Source: Pseudonocardia oroxyli (lineage in GTDB: Bacteria > Actinomycetota > Actinomycetes > Mycobacteriales > Pseudonocardiaceae). Taken from it: 64,000 nucleotides of DNA. The position numbers and the translations under genes are program-made. Of the stretch, positions 1 to 8,267 are shown piece by piece. Numbering within the stretch: position 1 is the first letter of the stretch; each line of letters starts with the position of its first letter. Location: positions 1 to 64,000 of the forward strand of contig NZ_FNBE01000013.1 of the NCBI RefSeq assembly GCF_900102195.1, in the 5' to 3' direction. The notes beneath the pieces were generated by a model. The model was not told the DNA's origin and ran no database searches. It saw nothing but the letters and a program-made list of their open reading frames with translations.

Positions 1-323
1 TCGAACGTGAGTGCCTCGACCGCCTCACGGTCCGAAAGACCGTGCAGGGTCTGCAACACCAGCACCGAGGCCACCACCTCGACCGGCACCGACGGCCGAC
101 CCCGACCCGCGGCGAACAGGTCGGCGAACAACTCGTCCGCAAACAACTCCCGGCGGTGCGCGGCCAGGAACGCGAACATCCCACCCGAAGGGAGCAGATG
201 CCCAGCCACGGACTCGACATCGAGCAACTCACGCTGCGGATCAGACCGTCCCTGCACCCCGACAGCCTCCCAGCCGGGCGAGATCAACACCCGATCCCAC
301 GCCAGCGGATTTTCAGCAGTCTC
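1..323 (-). CDS. IS1182-like transposase, N-terminal part only (cut by window edge)
   Basis: The minus strand reads leftward off the window edge and encodes ENPLAWDRVLISPGWEAV, then AGHLLPSGGMFAFLAAHRRE, RELFADELFADLF, GRGRPSVPVEVVASVLVLQT and LHGLSDREAVEALTF. This is the conserved N-terminal region of IS1182-type DDE transposases; the catalytic domain would lie outside the window. An in-frame TAG sits at 324-326 and no ATG follows it. The first usable start is a GTG at 290, inside the conserved block, so the 5' end is either truncated or begins unusually. The frame ends only 7 bp beyond the stop of the response regulator gene, with the tetranucleotide CTAG (324-327) at the junction, as expected for an insertion boundary. 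Remnant or full copy cannot be decided here. Confidence 0.75.
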
Positions 324-332
324 CTAGGGGGC

Positions 333-986
333 TCAGGCCAGCCCGTGGCGGTAGGCGTAGCGCACGGCCTGGGCCCGGTCGCGCAGGCCCGCCTTGGCGA
401 AGAGGTGGTTGACGTGGGTCTTGACCGTGGCCTCGCCGACCACGAGCCGGCGCGCGATCTGCCGGTTCGACAGGCCCTCCGCGATCAGGGCGAGCACCTC
501 GACCTCGCGCGGGGTCAACCCGTCCGGCGGGGTCTCCGGCGCGCTCTCCGCTGGGGCGGGGGTCATCAGCCGCGACAGCGCGGCCGGGTCCAGGGTGGTC
601 TGCCCGTCGGCCGCCGAGCGGAGGGCGCGGCCGATCGCCTCGGCGTCGGCGTCCTTGGACAGCCAGCCCGCGGCCCCCGCCCGCAACGCCGGGACGACGG
701 CCTCGTCGTCGACGTAGGTCGTCAGCACGACGACGGCGGTGCCGGGGTGCTCCGCCCGCACCCGCCGGGTGGCCTCGACGCCGTCCGTGCCGGGCATCCG
801 CAGATCGGTGAGCAGCACGTCCGGGGCGTGCTCGGCGACCAGCGCGAGCGCCGCCGCCCCGTCCGCGGCGGCGCCGACGACCGTGATCCCCGGCAGCAGC
901 CCGAGCAGCGTGACCAGCCCGTCCCGCACGATCCGCTGGTCGTCCGCGAGCACTACCGTGAGGGGAGCGTCAGGCTGACCCGCCAT
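333..986 (-). CDS. NarL/LuxR-family response regulator (DesR-like)
   Basis: 217-residue DNA-binding response regulator. The receiver domain starts TVVLADDQRIVRDGL, with acidic D15/D16, phospho-acceptor D61 in LLTDLRMPG and a conserved Lys in GWLSKDADAE. The C-terminal HTH is a textbook LuxR type (LTPREVEVLALIAEGLSNRQ, then VGEATVKTHVNHLFAKAGLR). The ATG at 984-986 lies inside the 3' end of the upstream kinase gene, an overlap of about 34 bp, so the pair is translationally coupled. It should be phosphorylated by that kinase and act on a nearby promoter; the perfect inverted repeat at 2567-2595 upstream of the operon is an obvious candidate site (inference). The DesKR-like architecture suggests envelope or membrane sensing, but no ligand can be read from sequence. 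Confidence 0.9.
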   Translation of the reverse strand: MAGQPDAPLTVVLADDQRIVRDGLVTLLGLLPGITVVGAAADGAAALALVAEHAPDVLLTDLRMPGTDGVEATRRVRAEHPGTAVVVLTTYVDDEAVVPALRAGAAGWLSKDADAEAIGRALRSAADGQTTLDPAALSRLMTPAPAESAPETPPDGLTPREVEVLALIAEGLSNRQIARRLVVGEATVKTHVNHLFAKAGLRDRAQAVRYAYRHGLA

Positions 987-2050
987 CCGTCCTCCGTCGG
1001 TCCCGCGTCGAGGCGCGCGCCGATCAGCGCCGCGCGTTCGGCCATGCCGCGCAGACCGTATCCCCCGGATCCGCCCGGGCCCCCCGCGCCGGGCTCCGGG
1101 CGGCTCCCGGTCACGTCCGTCACCTCCAGCCCGGTGCGGCTCAGCCGCACGACGACCGGGGCGCCCGGGGCGTGTTTGCGCACGTTGGACAGTGCCTCCT
1201 GGGCGATCCGGGCCACCGTCTCCGCGGCCTCGGGCCCCGGCGTCCCGTCGACGACCAGGGTGGCGCCGGGGTGGTCGTCGACCAGGGCCTGCAGTGCCTC
1301 GCGCAGGTCCGTCGGCCCGCTGCGCAGCGCGTGCACCGCCCGTCGGGCCTCGGCCAGCCCCTCCACGGCGAGCCGGTGGGCTCGCTCCACCTGGGCGATC
1401 GTGTCGGGCGGCGCGCCGTCTCGCTGCAGCATCAGGCGGGCGCCCTGCAGCTGCACGGCCAGCGCGGACAACGAGTGGGCGAGGACGTCGTGGACGTCTC
1501 GGGCGAGGCGGGCCCGCTCGGCCAGCGCCGCCGCGCGGGCGTGCTCCTCGGTGGCCCGGGTGGCGGCGGCCAGCGCCAGCTCGCGCTCCTCGGCGCGGCG
1601 GTAGCGCTCGCGGCGGGAGAACCCGAGCAGCAGCACGGAGGCCATGCCCAGGACCAGCAGCAACGCGTCGGTGAGCCCACCCGTCGCGACCACCGGGGCG
1701 AGCGCGGCGACCGTCAGGACGAGCAGCCCCACCGCGTAGGGCCTGCGCAGCCGGGTGCCCGCCGCGGCGACCGCGACGAAACAGAACGCGACGGGGGTGG
1801 CCCAGCCGCCCGCCCCCGCCGTCATGAGGACACCGCCCGCCGCGAGCACCACCAGACCGGCCGGGAGCAGCCGCTCCGGGCGCCACGCCAGCGCCACCCA
1901 GCCCGCCGACGCGAGCACCGCGCCCCCGATCACCAGGGGGGTGATCGGGAGGCGCGGCTGGGAGAGGAAGGACCCGGCGAGGATGACCGGCAGCCAGGCC
2001 AGCGTCGCCGCCGCCCGGGTCGGGCTCGGCGGCCCGGGGTCGACGATCAC
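953..2050 (-). CDS. Sensor histidine kinase, NarL-partner (HisKA_3) type
   Basis: About 365 residues. The N-terminal half has several hydrophobic helices (for example LLPAGLVVLAAGGVLMTAG and LLLVLGMASVLLLGF), followed by a short coiled linker. The HisKA_3 dimerisation box is ERARLARDVHDVLAHSLSAL with the phospho-His in DVHD. The ATPase domain has the N box QEALSNVRKHA and G box GYGLRGMAERA, and the protein ends RVSLTLPSR. I prefer the GTG at 2048-2050, which overlaps the stop of the preceding membrane-protein gene as GTGA; an ATG at 2068 is the alternative. Middle gene of a three-gene leftward operon (membrane protein, kinase, regulator). Cytoplasmic membrane sensor that autophosphorylates and passes phosphate to the adjacent regulator. 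Confidence 0.9.
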   Translation of the reverse strand: MIVDPGPPSPTRAAATLAWLPVILAGSFLSQPRLPITPLVIGGAVLASAGWVALAWRPERLLPAGLVVLAAGGVLMTAGAGGWATPVAFCFVAVAAAGTRLRRPYAVGLLVLTVAALAPVVATGGLTDALLLVLGMASVLLLGFSRRERYRRAEERELALAAATRATEEHARAAALAERARLARDVHDVLAHSLSALAVQLQGARLMLQRDGAPPDTIAQVERAHRLAVEGLAEARRAVHALRSGPTDLREALQALVDDHPGATLVVDGTPGPEAAETVARIAQEALSNVRKHAPGAPVVVRLSRTGLEVTDVTGSRPEPGAGGPGGSGGYGLRGMAERAALIGARLDAGPTEDGWRVSLTLPSR

Positions 2051-2514
2051 CCGTCGATCCTGGCCCATCCGGCCACCCGCTGCTGCACCACCAGGGCCTG
2101 CACGGCCAGGCTGATCCCGAGGGAGAGCAGCAGCGTCGCCTCGGTGAGGGCGCCCGCACCGAGGGCCGCCGCCAGCACGCCCAGCCCGATCCGGACGCCG
2201 ACGGTGAGCACCCAGAGCGCCACCGTCCGTGCGCTCCCGCGCTGGTAGGGCACGCCGTCCTTCACGAACAGCTGCACCGAGCGGCCGCGCAGCACGCCGA
2301 ACCCGGCGACCACGGCGAGCTCGACCGCCGCCAGCCCGACGCCGAGCGCCGTGACCGGCGGGTGCGCCTGCACGAGCGTGAGGAACCCGAGCGCCGACAG
2401 CACGAGCGGCAGCGTGAAGCCGCGGCCTGCGACCGGGCGCTCCCGCAGCTGGCGGGTGAGGACGAGGGCGAGGACTGCGACCGCCACGAGGGCGGCGACC
2501 AGGGGGTTCTCCAT
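2047..2514 (-). CDS. Small integral membrane protein, CcdC/DUF1453-like
   Basis: 155 residues with at least four hydrophobic helices (LVAALVAVAVLALVLTRQL, FTLPLVLSALGFLTL, ALGVGLAAVELAVVAGFGVL, a C-terminal LLLSLGISLAVQALVV) and a conserved-looking central loop LRGRSVQLFVKDGVPYQRGS. This organisation resembles the CcdC/DUF1453 membrane family (assigned by resemblance only). It is the first gene of the operon with the kinase and regulator and its stop is coupled to the kinase start, so it may be an accessory sensor or the target of the two-component system. Function unknown. Confidence 0.7.
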   Translation of the reverse strand: MENPLVAALVAVAVLALVLTRQLRERPVAGRGFTLPLVLSALGFLTLVQAHPPVTALGVGLAAVELAVVAGFGVLRGRSVQLFVKDGVPYQRGSARTVALWVLTVGVRIGLGVLAAALGAGALTEATLLLSLGISLAVQALVVQQRVAGWARIDG

Positions 2515-2566
2515 GTCGAGAAGCCTGGTCCGGGCGGGGCCCCGGCGCGTCGGCTCGCGGGTCGAT

Positions 2567-2595
2567 CCGGGGTGGAGACGGGATCTCCACCCCGG
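2567..2595. promoter_or_regulatory. Perfect 12-bp inverted repeat upstream of the two-component operon
   Basis: Arms CCGGGGTGGAGA (2567-2578) and TCTCCACCCCGG (2584-2595), separated by 5 bp. It lies in the 96-bp gap between the hoxX stop (2611) and the start of the membrane protein/kinase/regulator operon (2514), and a further half-site (GGGGTGGAGG) follows directly. A symmetric site with 17-bp centre-to-centre arms fits a dimeric LuxR-type regulator operator and autoregulation. A hoxX terminator is the alternative, although there is no T tract. Confidence 0.5.
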
Positions 2596-2610
2596 GGTGG
2601 AGGTGGGCCC

Positions 2611-4329
2611 TCAGCCCACCAGCTCCTCGACCTGCCCCGCCTCCCGCACGCTGCGCGCGATCGTCGGGTCGTCGAAGGAGGTGTCCTTGGCCTTGGCCAC
2701 GAAGTCGTGGCGCAGCGCGGCGTAGCGGTACCGGTCGTCGAACATGTCCCGGCTCATCTCGGCCAGCTCCTGGACCCGGTAGGTCTCGAGCGGGCGGCGC
2801 AGCTCGTCCGCCTCCCGCGCGGCCTGCTTCGCCGCCAGCGCCGCGGCATAGGAGTCCGCGGTGGCCAGCTCCACCGCCCGTTCCAGGACGGCGGCGTCGA
2901 ACGCGGCCCGGTCGCCCGCGACGACCGCGTCGACCAGCCCGATGCGCAGCGCCTCCGCGTGCCCGACCGGCAGGCAGTCGCCGGTCAGCCGCAGGGACTC
3001 GGCGAGGCCGACCCGGCGGGGCAGGGCGTAGGTCCAGTACTCCGACCCGGTCAGGCCCATGTTGCGGTAGTGCGGGTTCAGCACCGCGCCCTCGCGCAGC
3101 AGCACGGTGTCCGCACCGAGCGCCAGCATCACCCCGCCCGCGCCCGCGGGTCCGCCGACGGCGGTGACGACCAGCTGCGAGGTGCAGGTGAGCAGCTCGC
3201 GGCAGACGTCGTTGATCGCGTTGATGTTCCGCCAGCTCTCGACGGTCGGGTCCGGGCGGCCCTCGGCGACGTTGAGGTGGATGCCGTTGGAGAACACCTC
3301 CCCGGCCTCGAGCACGACGACCCGGGTGTCCTGCGCCGCGGCGTGGCGCAGGGCGGCGGCGACCCGGTGGCCCTGGCTCGCCGACATCGCGCCGTTGTAG
3401 AGGTCCATCCGCACGACGCCGACGCACCCGTCCGGCCCGACGCGGCGGTAGCTGATCTCCCGGTAGCCGTCCGACGGGCCGGTGGGCCGCTCCAGGGACT
3501 CCGGCACGTCGTCCAGGTGCCCGGCCAGCACGGTGGCGGCCGGCAGCTTGATCCCCTTCGGGACCCGCGCGTGGCCGATCCAGACCGCTCCGTCTCCGGT
3601 GCGGACCAGGACCGCCCCGTGCCTGCGCAGCGCGATCGAGCCCGGCGCGCCCGGCGTGGCCGAGCCGCGGTGGGCGTCGAACACCGACAGCTCCACCCCG
3701 GCGATCTGCGTGCGCACCCCCGGCGAGCCGTCCGCCGCGCGGATCCGGCGCAGGACGTGGTCGGTGGGGTCCTCCCAGGTGAAGACCCGGTCGGACTGCT
3801 TCATGGTGGGCCGCAGGCGCCCGATGACCGCGTCGCCGAAGCTCTCGACGGGCGCGGGCTCGAACGCCGGGTCCTGTGCCTTCGCGACCACCTCGCGCGC
3901 CAGCTCGATGGCGGCGTCCGCGACCGGTCCGTTGTAGACGGCGGACTTGCGCGGCGGCTCGCTCGGCATCGGGAAGGTGCGGTGCCCCCAGATCGGGCCG
4001 GCGTCCATCTCCTCGACGGCCTGCAGCGCCGTGACCCCCCAGACCGGCTCCGCGTCGGTGATCGCCCAGTCGATCGACGACGGTCCGCGGTCCCCCAGCG
4101 GACCCGGATGCAGCACGACGACCCGGTGCGCCTGCCAGACGTCCGCCGGCACGCGGTCCTTGAGGAACGGGCACAACACCAGTTCCGGACGGGTGTCGGC
4201 CACCGCGCGGCGGATGGCGTCCTCATCGTGGGAGAGGCGCACCTCGACGTGGTGACCGTCCTCGCGAAGCTCCGTCCAGGCGCGCTGGGTCAGTCCGTTG
4301 TACGACGAACAGAGCAACAGGATTCTCAA
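2611..4329 (-). CDS. hoxX: HoxX: CO-forming hydrogenase maturation factor (formyltransferase/enoyl-CoA hydratase fusion)
   Basis: 572 residues, the usual HoxX length. Residues ~1-270 are a formyl-THF hydrolase/transferase-like domain (MRILLLCSSYNGLTQRAW, LVLCPFLKDRVPADVW, HPGPLGDRGPSSIDWAITDA, VEEMDAGPIWGHRTF). Residues ~280-560 are an enoyl-CoA hydratase/isomerase fold (DLYNGAMSASQGHRVAAALR, VVTAVGGPAGAGGVMLALGA). Characterised HoxX takes the formyl group of formyl-THF and, through formyl-CoA, releases CO used as a ligand of the NiFe hydrogenase active site under air. Start is TTG (4327-4329) with GGAG 7 nt upstream. No hydrogenase structural or hyp genes occur in this window, so the gene is an orphan here; its partner hydrogenase must be elsewhere, or the protein has another role. 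Confidence 0.9.
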   Translation of the reverse strand: MRILLLCSSYNGLTQRAWTELREDGHHVEVRLSHDEDAIRRAVADTRPELVLCPFLKDRVPADVWQAHRVVVLHPGPLGDRGPSSIDWAITDAEPVWGVTALQAVEEMDAGPIWGHRTFPMPSEPPRKSAVYNGPVADAAIELAREVVAKAQDPAFEPAPVESFGDAVIGRLRPTMKQSDRVFTWEDPTDHVLRRIRAADGSPGVRTQIAGVELSVFDAHRGSATPGAPGSIALRRHGAVLVRTGDGAVWIGHARVPKGIKLPAATVLAGHLDDVPESLERPTGPSDGYREISYRRVGPDGCVGVVRMDLYNGAMSASQGHRVAAALRHAAAQDTRVVVLEAGEVFSNGIHLNVAEGRPDPTVESWRNINAINDVCRELLTCTSQLVVTAVGGPAGAGGVMLALGADTVLLREGAVLNPHYRNMGLTGSEYWTYALPRRVGLAESLRLTGDCLPVGHAEALRIGLVDAVVAGDRAAFDAAVLERAVELATADSYAAALAAKQAAREADELRRPLETYRVQELAEMSRDMFDDRYRYAALRHDFVAKAKDTSFDDPTIARSVREAGQVEELVG

Positions 4330-5091
4330 CTACGTCTCCGGGTATCGATCAGTGGGGGAGCACTGCCGGGCGGGCACGCCATCGAGCCCAGACGTCCACG
4401 ACCGCGCGCGGGTCGCCGCCCGGTGCCGCACGTGGAACGGCAGGGACGTTACCTCTCCCGTGCACGCTCTCCACTGAGCCGATCAGAGCAGTGATCCACT
4501 GCCGAGTGGAGGTGTCGGCCGGCGGTTCGTCGCTGTCGGTGCAGCTCAGGGCCGTGTCAGTGATCGGGCTCGAGGTTGCTTCCGATCCAGAACTGAGGAC
4601 GCTGAGTCGCCGAACGGTGACGACATGTGGCCCAATGGCTGGTCCGGAGGGGGGAGTGCGGGGTTCGTCCGCCCCTGTCGATCACTGTGGGTCGCGCAGC
4701 CGAAGGGCGCAACGGACGCGTCCGAGGTCTCTCAGAGAGGGGTCCAACGACCCTGGCGAACGTTTCACTCGGCCGGCGAGTGTTTTAGGCGGTGAATGGT
4801 CGGAAGTCTGAGCCCGGCGGTCGCAACATCCGCCGGATGCGCATCGTCATCGGCCGGACGGGCGTGTCGCCTCCGGCGCTCGACTGGTCGAGTGGTCAGA
4901 GACTCGCGCCGATCGGCCTTCACGGAGGCCCTGTGGAGGCGTGGGTCACCCGATCGAGTCACCCCTGACGCACCCTCCGTGTACCTTCCGCCGTCGATGC
5001 ATTCCGAACCCGAACGGTCACCTTCCGTTCGGATGATCACCTGTCGAGGGTGCGTCACGGAACGCATGACGAGGATTCGACCGAGGGGTGG
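4330..5091. other. Divergent intergenic region between hoxX and cvnA
   Basis: About 760 bp without a convincing gene. Composition is visibly lower in GC than the flanking genes. It holds a perfect 12-bp palindrome CGGACGCGTCCG at 4713-4724 and a second short one around 4729-4739. A frame at 4491-4811 (+) is open, but its protein is rich in Arg/Ser, has no recognisable domain and lacks a ribosome-binding site. Promoters for hoxX (leftward) and for the conservon (rightward) must lie here. Confidence 0.5.
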
Positions 5092-5103
5092 GTGGCCGAG
5101 GAG

Positions 5104-7476
5104 ATGACGAGGCTGCTGGAGTGGTTGCCGCGGGGCAACACGCTCGACGACGCGGCGTGGCACCGACGGCACCGGCTGCTGCAGGTGGTGCTGGCGATTC
5201 ACATCCCGGTGCTGCTGGCGCTGGGGCTGTTCCTGGGCAACCCGCCGGGGCTGCTGCTGGGAGCCGGGATCGCGCCCGTGGTGGCGGCGCTGCTGGCGGG
5301 GCACTTCGTCACGCACAAGCGCACCGCCGCCTCGCTGATCACGGCGGGCCTGGTGTGGTGCTCGATCACCCTGGTGGCGATCACCGGGGGCACGATCGAG
5401 GCGCACTTCCACTTCTTCATCATCATCGGGTTCATCGCGCTCTACCAGGACTGGGTCCCGTTCCTGTGGAACGTCCTGTTCACCGGTGTCTCGCACGCCG
5501 TCGGCACGATCTTCTTCCCGACGCTGATCTTCAACCACCCCGCCGCGCAGCAGAACCCGGTGCTGTGGTCCTGCATCCACGCGTTCGGCGTGCTCCTCGC
5601 CTGCGTGGGCCTGGTGATCTTCTGGCGGATCACGGAGGACGAGCAGAGCGAGAAGCAGGAGCTGGGTCGCGAGCTCGTCCGGGCGGACGCGGAGATCGGC
5701 CGCAAGCAGTTCACCTCGGACATGCTGGTGAACCTCGCGCGCCGCAACCAGTCGATGCTCTACCGCCAGCTGGACATCATCAACCAGCTGGAGGAGAAGG
5801 AGCAGGACCCCGACCAGCTGGCCGAGCTGTTCAAGCTCGACCACCTCGCCACCCGCGTCCGGCGCAACGCGGAGAGCCTGCTGGTGCTCTCCGGTGAGCA
5901 GCCGCCGCGCGTCTGGTCGGCCCCGGTCTCGATGCGGGACGTCGTGCGGGCCGCCATCGCCGAGACCGAGGACCTCGACCGAGTCGAGTTCTCCGTGGAC
6001 GACCGCGTCGCGGTCGCCGGGCACAGCGTCGCCGACCTCACCCACCTGCTGGCCGAGCTGACCGAGAACGCCGTGCGCTTCTCCCCGCCGGACACCTCGG
6101 TGACCATCCGGTCCCGCCCGCACCGCGCGGACGTCGGCGGACAGGTCCTGACGGTCGAGGACTGGGGCGTCGGCATGCCCGCGGACGAGCTCGCCGCCGC
6201 CAACGAGATGCTGCTCCGGCCCCGTGAGGTCGACCTGTCGGTGTCGCAGCGGCTCGGCTTCCACGTCGTCGCGCGGCTCGCGGCGCGGCACCGCATCGAG
6301 GTGTCGCTGTCCACCACCCCCGGCTCCGGGCTCACCGCCGTCGTGATCCTGCCCGCCGAGCTGTTCGTCTCCGACCCGCAGGCGGGTCCGCACGCGGGCA
6401 TCGGCAGCGGTCCGGAGCAGACCCGGCGGGCCACCGCGGTGCACGAGATGGCCCCGGCCGAGCACGGTGTCGTGCCGGGGGCCGCCACGGCCACCGCCGT
6501 CGTCGACCGGCCGTCGCTGCCGGGGATCGCCGCGGCCCCGGCGTGGACCCCGCCCCCGTCGCCCGCGCGCCCGCAGGGGGCGCCCGGCGGGCAGGGCCCG
6601 GCCCCGCGCCCCGCCGCCGACTTCCCGTCGGTCCCGTCGCTGTCCGCCGCGCCGCCCGTGCCGTCCCTGCCGCCCCTGCACTCGGGGCCCTCCGGGCCGC
6701 TGCAGCAGGGCGGGAACTGGTCGGGATGGTGGGACCCGGCACCCGCCGACCGGGCGGGCGGCAACTTCGGCGTGTGGACCGGTCCCGGTCCCGACGGCGC
6801 CGAGCAGGCGAAGCGGGCGAGCGGGTCCGGCCCGAACGGCCACGGCGACAACGGCGCCAACGGCGCCAACGGCCACGAGAACGGCCACGCCGACAACGGC
6901 TTCGGCCACCGGAACGGTGCCGGGGTGAACGGTGCCGGGGTGAACGGCGCCGGCGCGAACGGCGCCGGACGCACCGGCGCGAACGGGCTCGCCCCGAACG
7001 GTCGGACAGGCGCCCCGCAGCCCGGGTCTCGCCCCGGCCGGAACGGACACGACGGGAACGGACACGTGACCCCGGGTCGGGATCCGCGCGCCGACGCCCC
7101 CTCCTCGAGCCGCACGGAGGACCGTGCCCTCGACGGGGCCGCGGAGCCCGCCACCGACCAGTCCGCCCCCACCAACGGTGTCGCCGCGGAGCAGCACGAG
7201 GCCCGGGAACGCCTGCCGATCCCCAGCCCGCGCAGCTCGCCCGCGGAGCCGAGCACGGGTGCGAGCGGTCTGCGCCGCCGCGTGCCGCAGGCCTCCCTGG
7301 CCCCCGAGCTCAAGGCCGCCGCCGCGTCCGCGCCGGCCCCGAGCCCGGCCCGCTCCGCGAGCCCGAACGCGGTCGCCGCCTCTGCCCTGTCGCGCTACCA
7401 GGCGAGCAGGCAGGCCGCCCAGGTGGTCGCCGACCAGCAGGACCACCACCACACCGACGAGAGGACCCACCCGTGA
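5104..7476 (+). CDS. cvnA: CvnA: conservon membrane sensor kinase-like protein
   Basis: First protein of a conservon. Residues ~20-190 hold about five or six membrane helices (LLQVVLAIHIPVLLALGLFL, HFHFFIIIGFIALYQDWVPF, CIHAFGVLLACVGLVIFW). A cytoplasmic helical region follows with the CvnA signature LFKLDHLATRVRRNAESLLV, then a GHKL ATPase domain (LLAELTENAVRFSPPD, VEDWGVGMPADEL). Residues ~430 to the end are a disordered Pro/Gly region with a striking Asn-Gly-rich stretch (HGDNGANGANGHENGHADNG). Known CvnA proteins bind CvnB and relay a signal to the Ras-like CvnD. Start is uncertain: ATG at 5104 is conservative; GTG at 5092 or 5050 would add 4 or 18 residues. Stop overlaps cvnB by 4 bp. 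Confidence 0.9.
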   Translation: MTRLLEWLPRGNTLDDAAWHRRHRLLQVVLAIHIPVLLALGLFLGNPPGLLLGAGIAPVVAALLAGHFVTHKRTAASLITAGLVWCSITLVAITGGTIEAHFHFFIIIGFIALYQDWVPFLWNVLFTGVSHAVGTIFFPTLIFNHPAAQQNPVLWSCIHAFGVLLACVGLVIFWRITEDEQSEKQELGRELVRADAEIGRKQFTSDMLVNLARRNQSMLYRQLDIINQLEEKEQDPDQLAELFKLDHLATRVRRNAESLLVLSGEQPPRVWSAPVSMRDVVRAAIAETEDLDRVEFSVDDRVAVAGHSVADLTHLLAELTENAVRFSPPDTSVTIRSRPHRADVGGQVLTVEDWGVGMPADELAAANEMLLRPREVDLSVSQRLGFHVVARLAARHRIEVSLSTTPGSGLTAVVILPAELFVSDPQAGPHAGIGSGPEQTRRATAVHEMAPAEHGVVPGAATATAVVDRPSLPGIAAAPAWTPPPSPARPQGAPGGQGPAPRPAADFPSVPSLSAAPPVPSLPPLHSGPSGPLQQGGNWSGWWDPAPADRAGGNFGVWTGPGPDGAEQAKRASGSGPNGHGDNGANGANGHENGHADNGFGHRNGAGVNGAGVNGAGANGAGRTGANGLAPNGRTGAPQPGSRPGRNGHDGNGHVTPGRDPRADAPSSSRTEDRALDGAAEPATDQSAPTNGVAAEQHEARERLPIPSPRSSPAEPSTGASGLRRRVPQASLAPELKAAAASAPAPSPARSASPNAVAASALSRYQASRQAAQVVADQQDHHHTDERTHP

Positions 7477-7874
7477 GCGCGACGACCGGCCGGCTTGACT
7501 GGCTGCTGGTGGAGTTCACCCGGGAGGTCCCGGGGGTCGTCAACGCCGTCGTCGTCTCCGGTGACGGGCTTCGGCTCGCCGCGTCCCCCGGCGTCGGGGA
7601 GGCCCTGGGCGACCAGCTGTCCGCCGCGGCGTCCGGGCTGGTCAGCCTGGCCAACGGCACCGCGCAGCTGCTCGGGTCGGGCGCCGTCAGCCAGACCATC
7701 CTGGAGATGGAGGGCGGCTACCTGTTCGTCACCGCGGTCAGCCGCGGCGCGACGCTGGCGGTGCACGCCGAGCGGGCCTGCGACATCGGCATGATCGGCT
7801 ACGAGATGACGCTGCTGGCGTCGCGGGTCGGCCATGCGCTGACCCCGGCGCCGCGCACACCGGCCGGGCGGTAG
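7473..7874 (+). CDS. cvnB: CvnB: roadblock/LC7-domain protein
   Basis: 133 residues making one roadblock/LC7 domain: GRLDWLLVEFTREVPGVVNA, AVVVSGDGLRLAASPGVG, QTILEMEGGYLFVTAVSRGA, GMIGYEMTLLASRVGHAL. Roadblock proteins act as dimeric platforms or GAP-like partners for small GTPases; in conservons CvnB binds the sensor CvnA and the GTPase module. Starts at GTG 7473 in a GTGA overlap with cvnA and stops 3 bp before cvnC, so all four genes form one coupled operon. Confidence 0.93.
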   Translation: MSATTGRLDWLLVEFTREVPGVVNAVVVSGDGLRLAASPGVGEALGDQLSAAASGLVSLANGTAQLLGSGAVSQTILEMEGGYLFVTAVSRGATLAVHAERACDIGMIGYEMTLLASRVGHALTPAPRTPAGR

Positions 7875-7877
7875 TCG

Positions 7878-8267
7878 ATGGCACCCACGACGTCGGACGG
7901 GGACATCCCCGCACCGAGACGGGCCGGCCGGGTCGTACCCGTCTACGCCGTGACCGGCGGACGGACCCGGTCGGCGGGCAAGGAGCTGCCGGTCGAGGCG
8001 CTCGTGACCGTCACCCACTCGGGGCGGCACGCCGCGGACCTGCAGCTGGAGTACCGCACCATCCTCGGGCTGGCCGCCGCGCCGGTGTCGCTGGTCGAGA
8101 TCGGCGCGCACCTGTCGGTGCCGGTCGGTGTCGCACGGGTGCTGGTGGGAGACCTGGCGGACGCCGGCTACGTGGCGGTGCACCTGCCCCAGGTCGGGGG
8201 GGACGGCACTCCCGGCCCCGAGATCCTGGAACGACTGTTGGAGGGACTCCGTGCGCGATCGGCGTGA
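7878..8267 (+). CDS. cvnC: CvnC: DUF742 protein
   Basis: 129 residues, DUF742 family: RVVPVYAVTGGRTRS at the N-terminus, LPVEALVTVTHSG, then a winged-helix-like part EYRTILGLAAAPVSLVEIGA and VPVGVARVLVGDLADAGYVA. Third conservon component; family members probably connect the roadblock and GTPase subunits, but the exact role is not settled. ATG at 7878, three bases after the cvnB stop; its end overlaps cvnD by 17 bp. Confidence 0.92.
   Translation: MAPTTSDGDIPAPRRAGRVVPVYAVTGGRTRSAGKELPVEALVTVTHSGRHAADLQLEYRTILGLAAAPVSLVEIGAHLSVPVGVARVLVGDLADAGYVAVHLPQVGGDGTPGPEILERLLEGLRARSA

Noticed and set aside
953-4174. 1000-codon minus-strand frame covering the kinase and hoxX
   Set aside because: Only the 3' third is the real kinase; upstream the frame is a shadow of hoxX and of the small membrane protein.
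2362-4494. Very long open frame (about 700 codons) on the plus strand opposite hoxX
   Set aside because: It is the antisense shadow of hoxX in GC-rich DNA: Arg/Gly/Pro/His-rich composition, no domain, no ribosome site. hoxX on the other strand explains the sequence.
4713-4739. Origin-like or attachment-site palindromes upstream of cvnA
   Set aside because: Short, single copies with no DnaA boxes, integrase or tRNA nearby; better read as ordinary regulatory palindromes.
4491-4811. Possible 106-codon gene between hoxX and cvnA
   Set aside because: No recognisable domain, no Shine-Dalgarno or leaderless -10 at a suitable distance, and non-coding-like third positions.
6543-7874. Alternative plus-strand frame overlapping the cvnA tail and cvnB
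   Set aside because: Arg-rich off-frame translation; its last third is the in-frame CvnB protein, which has its own GTG start coupled to the cvnA stop.
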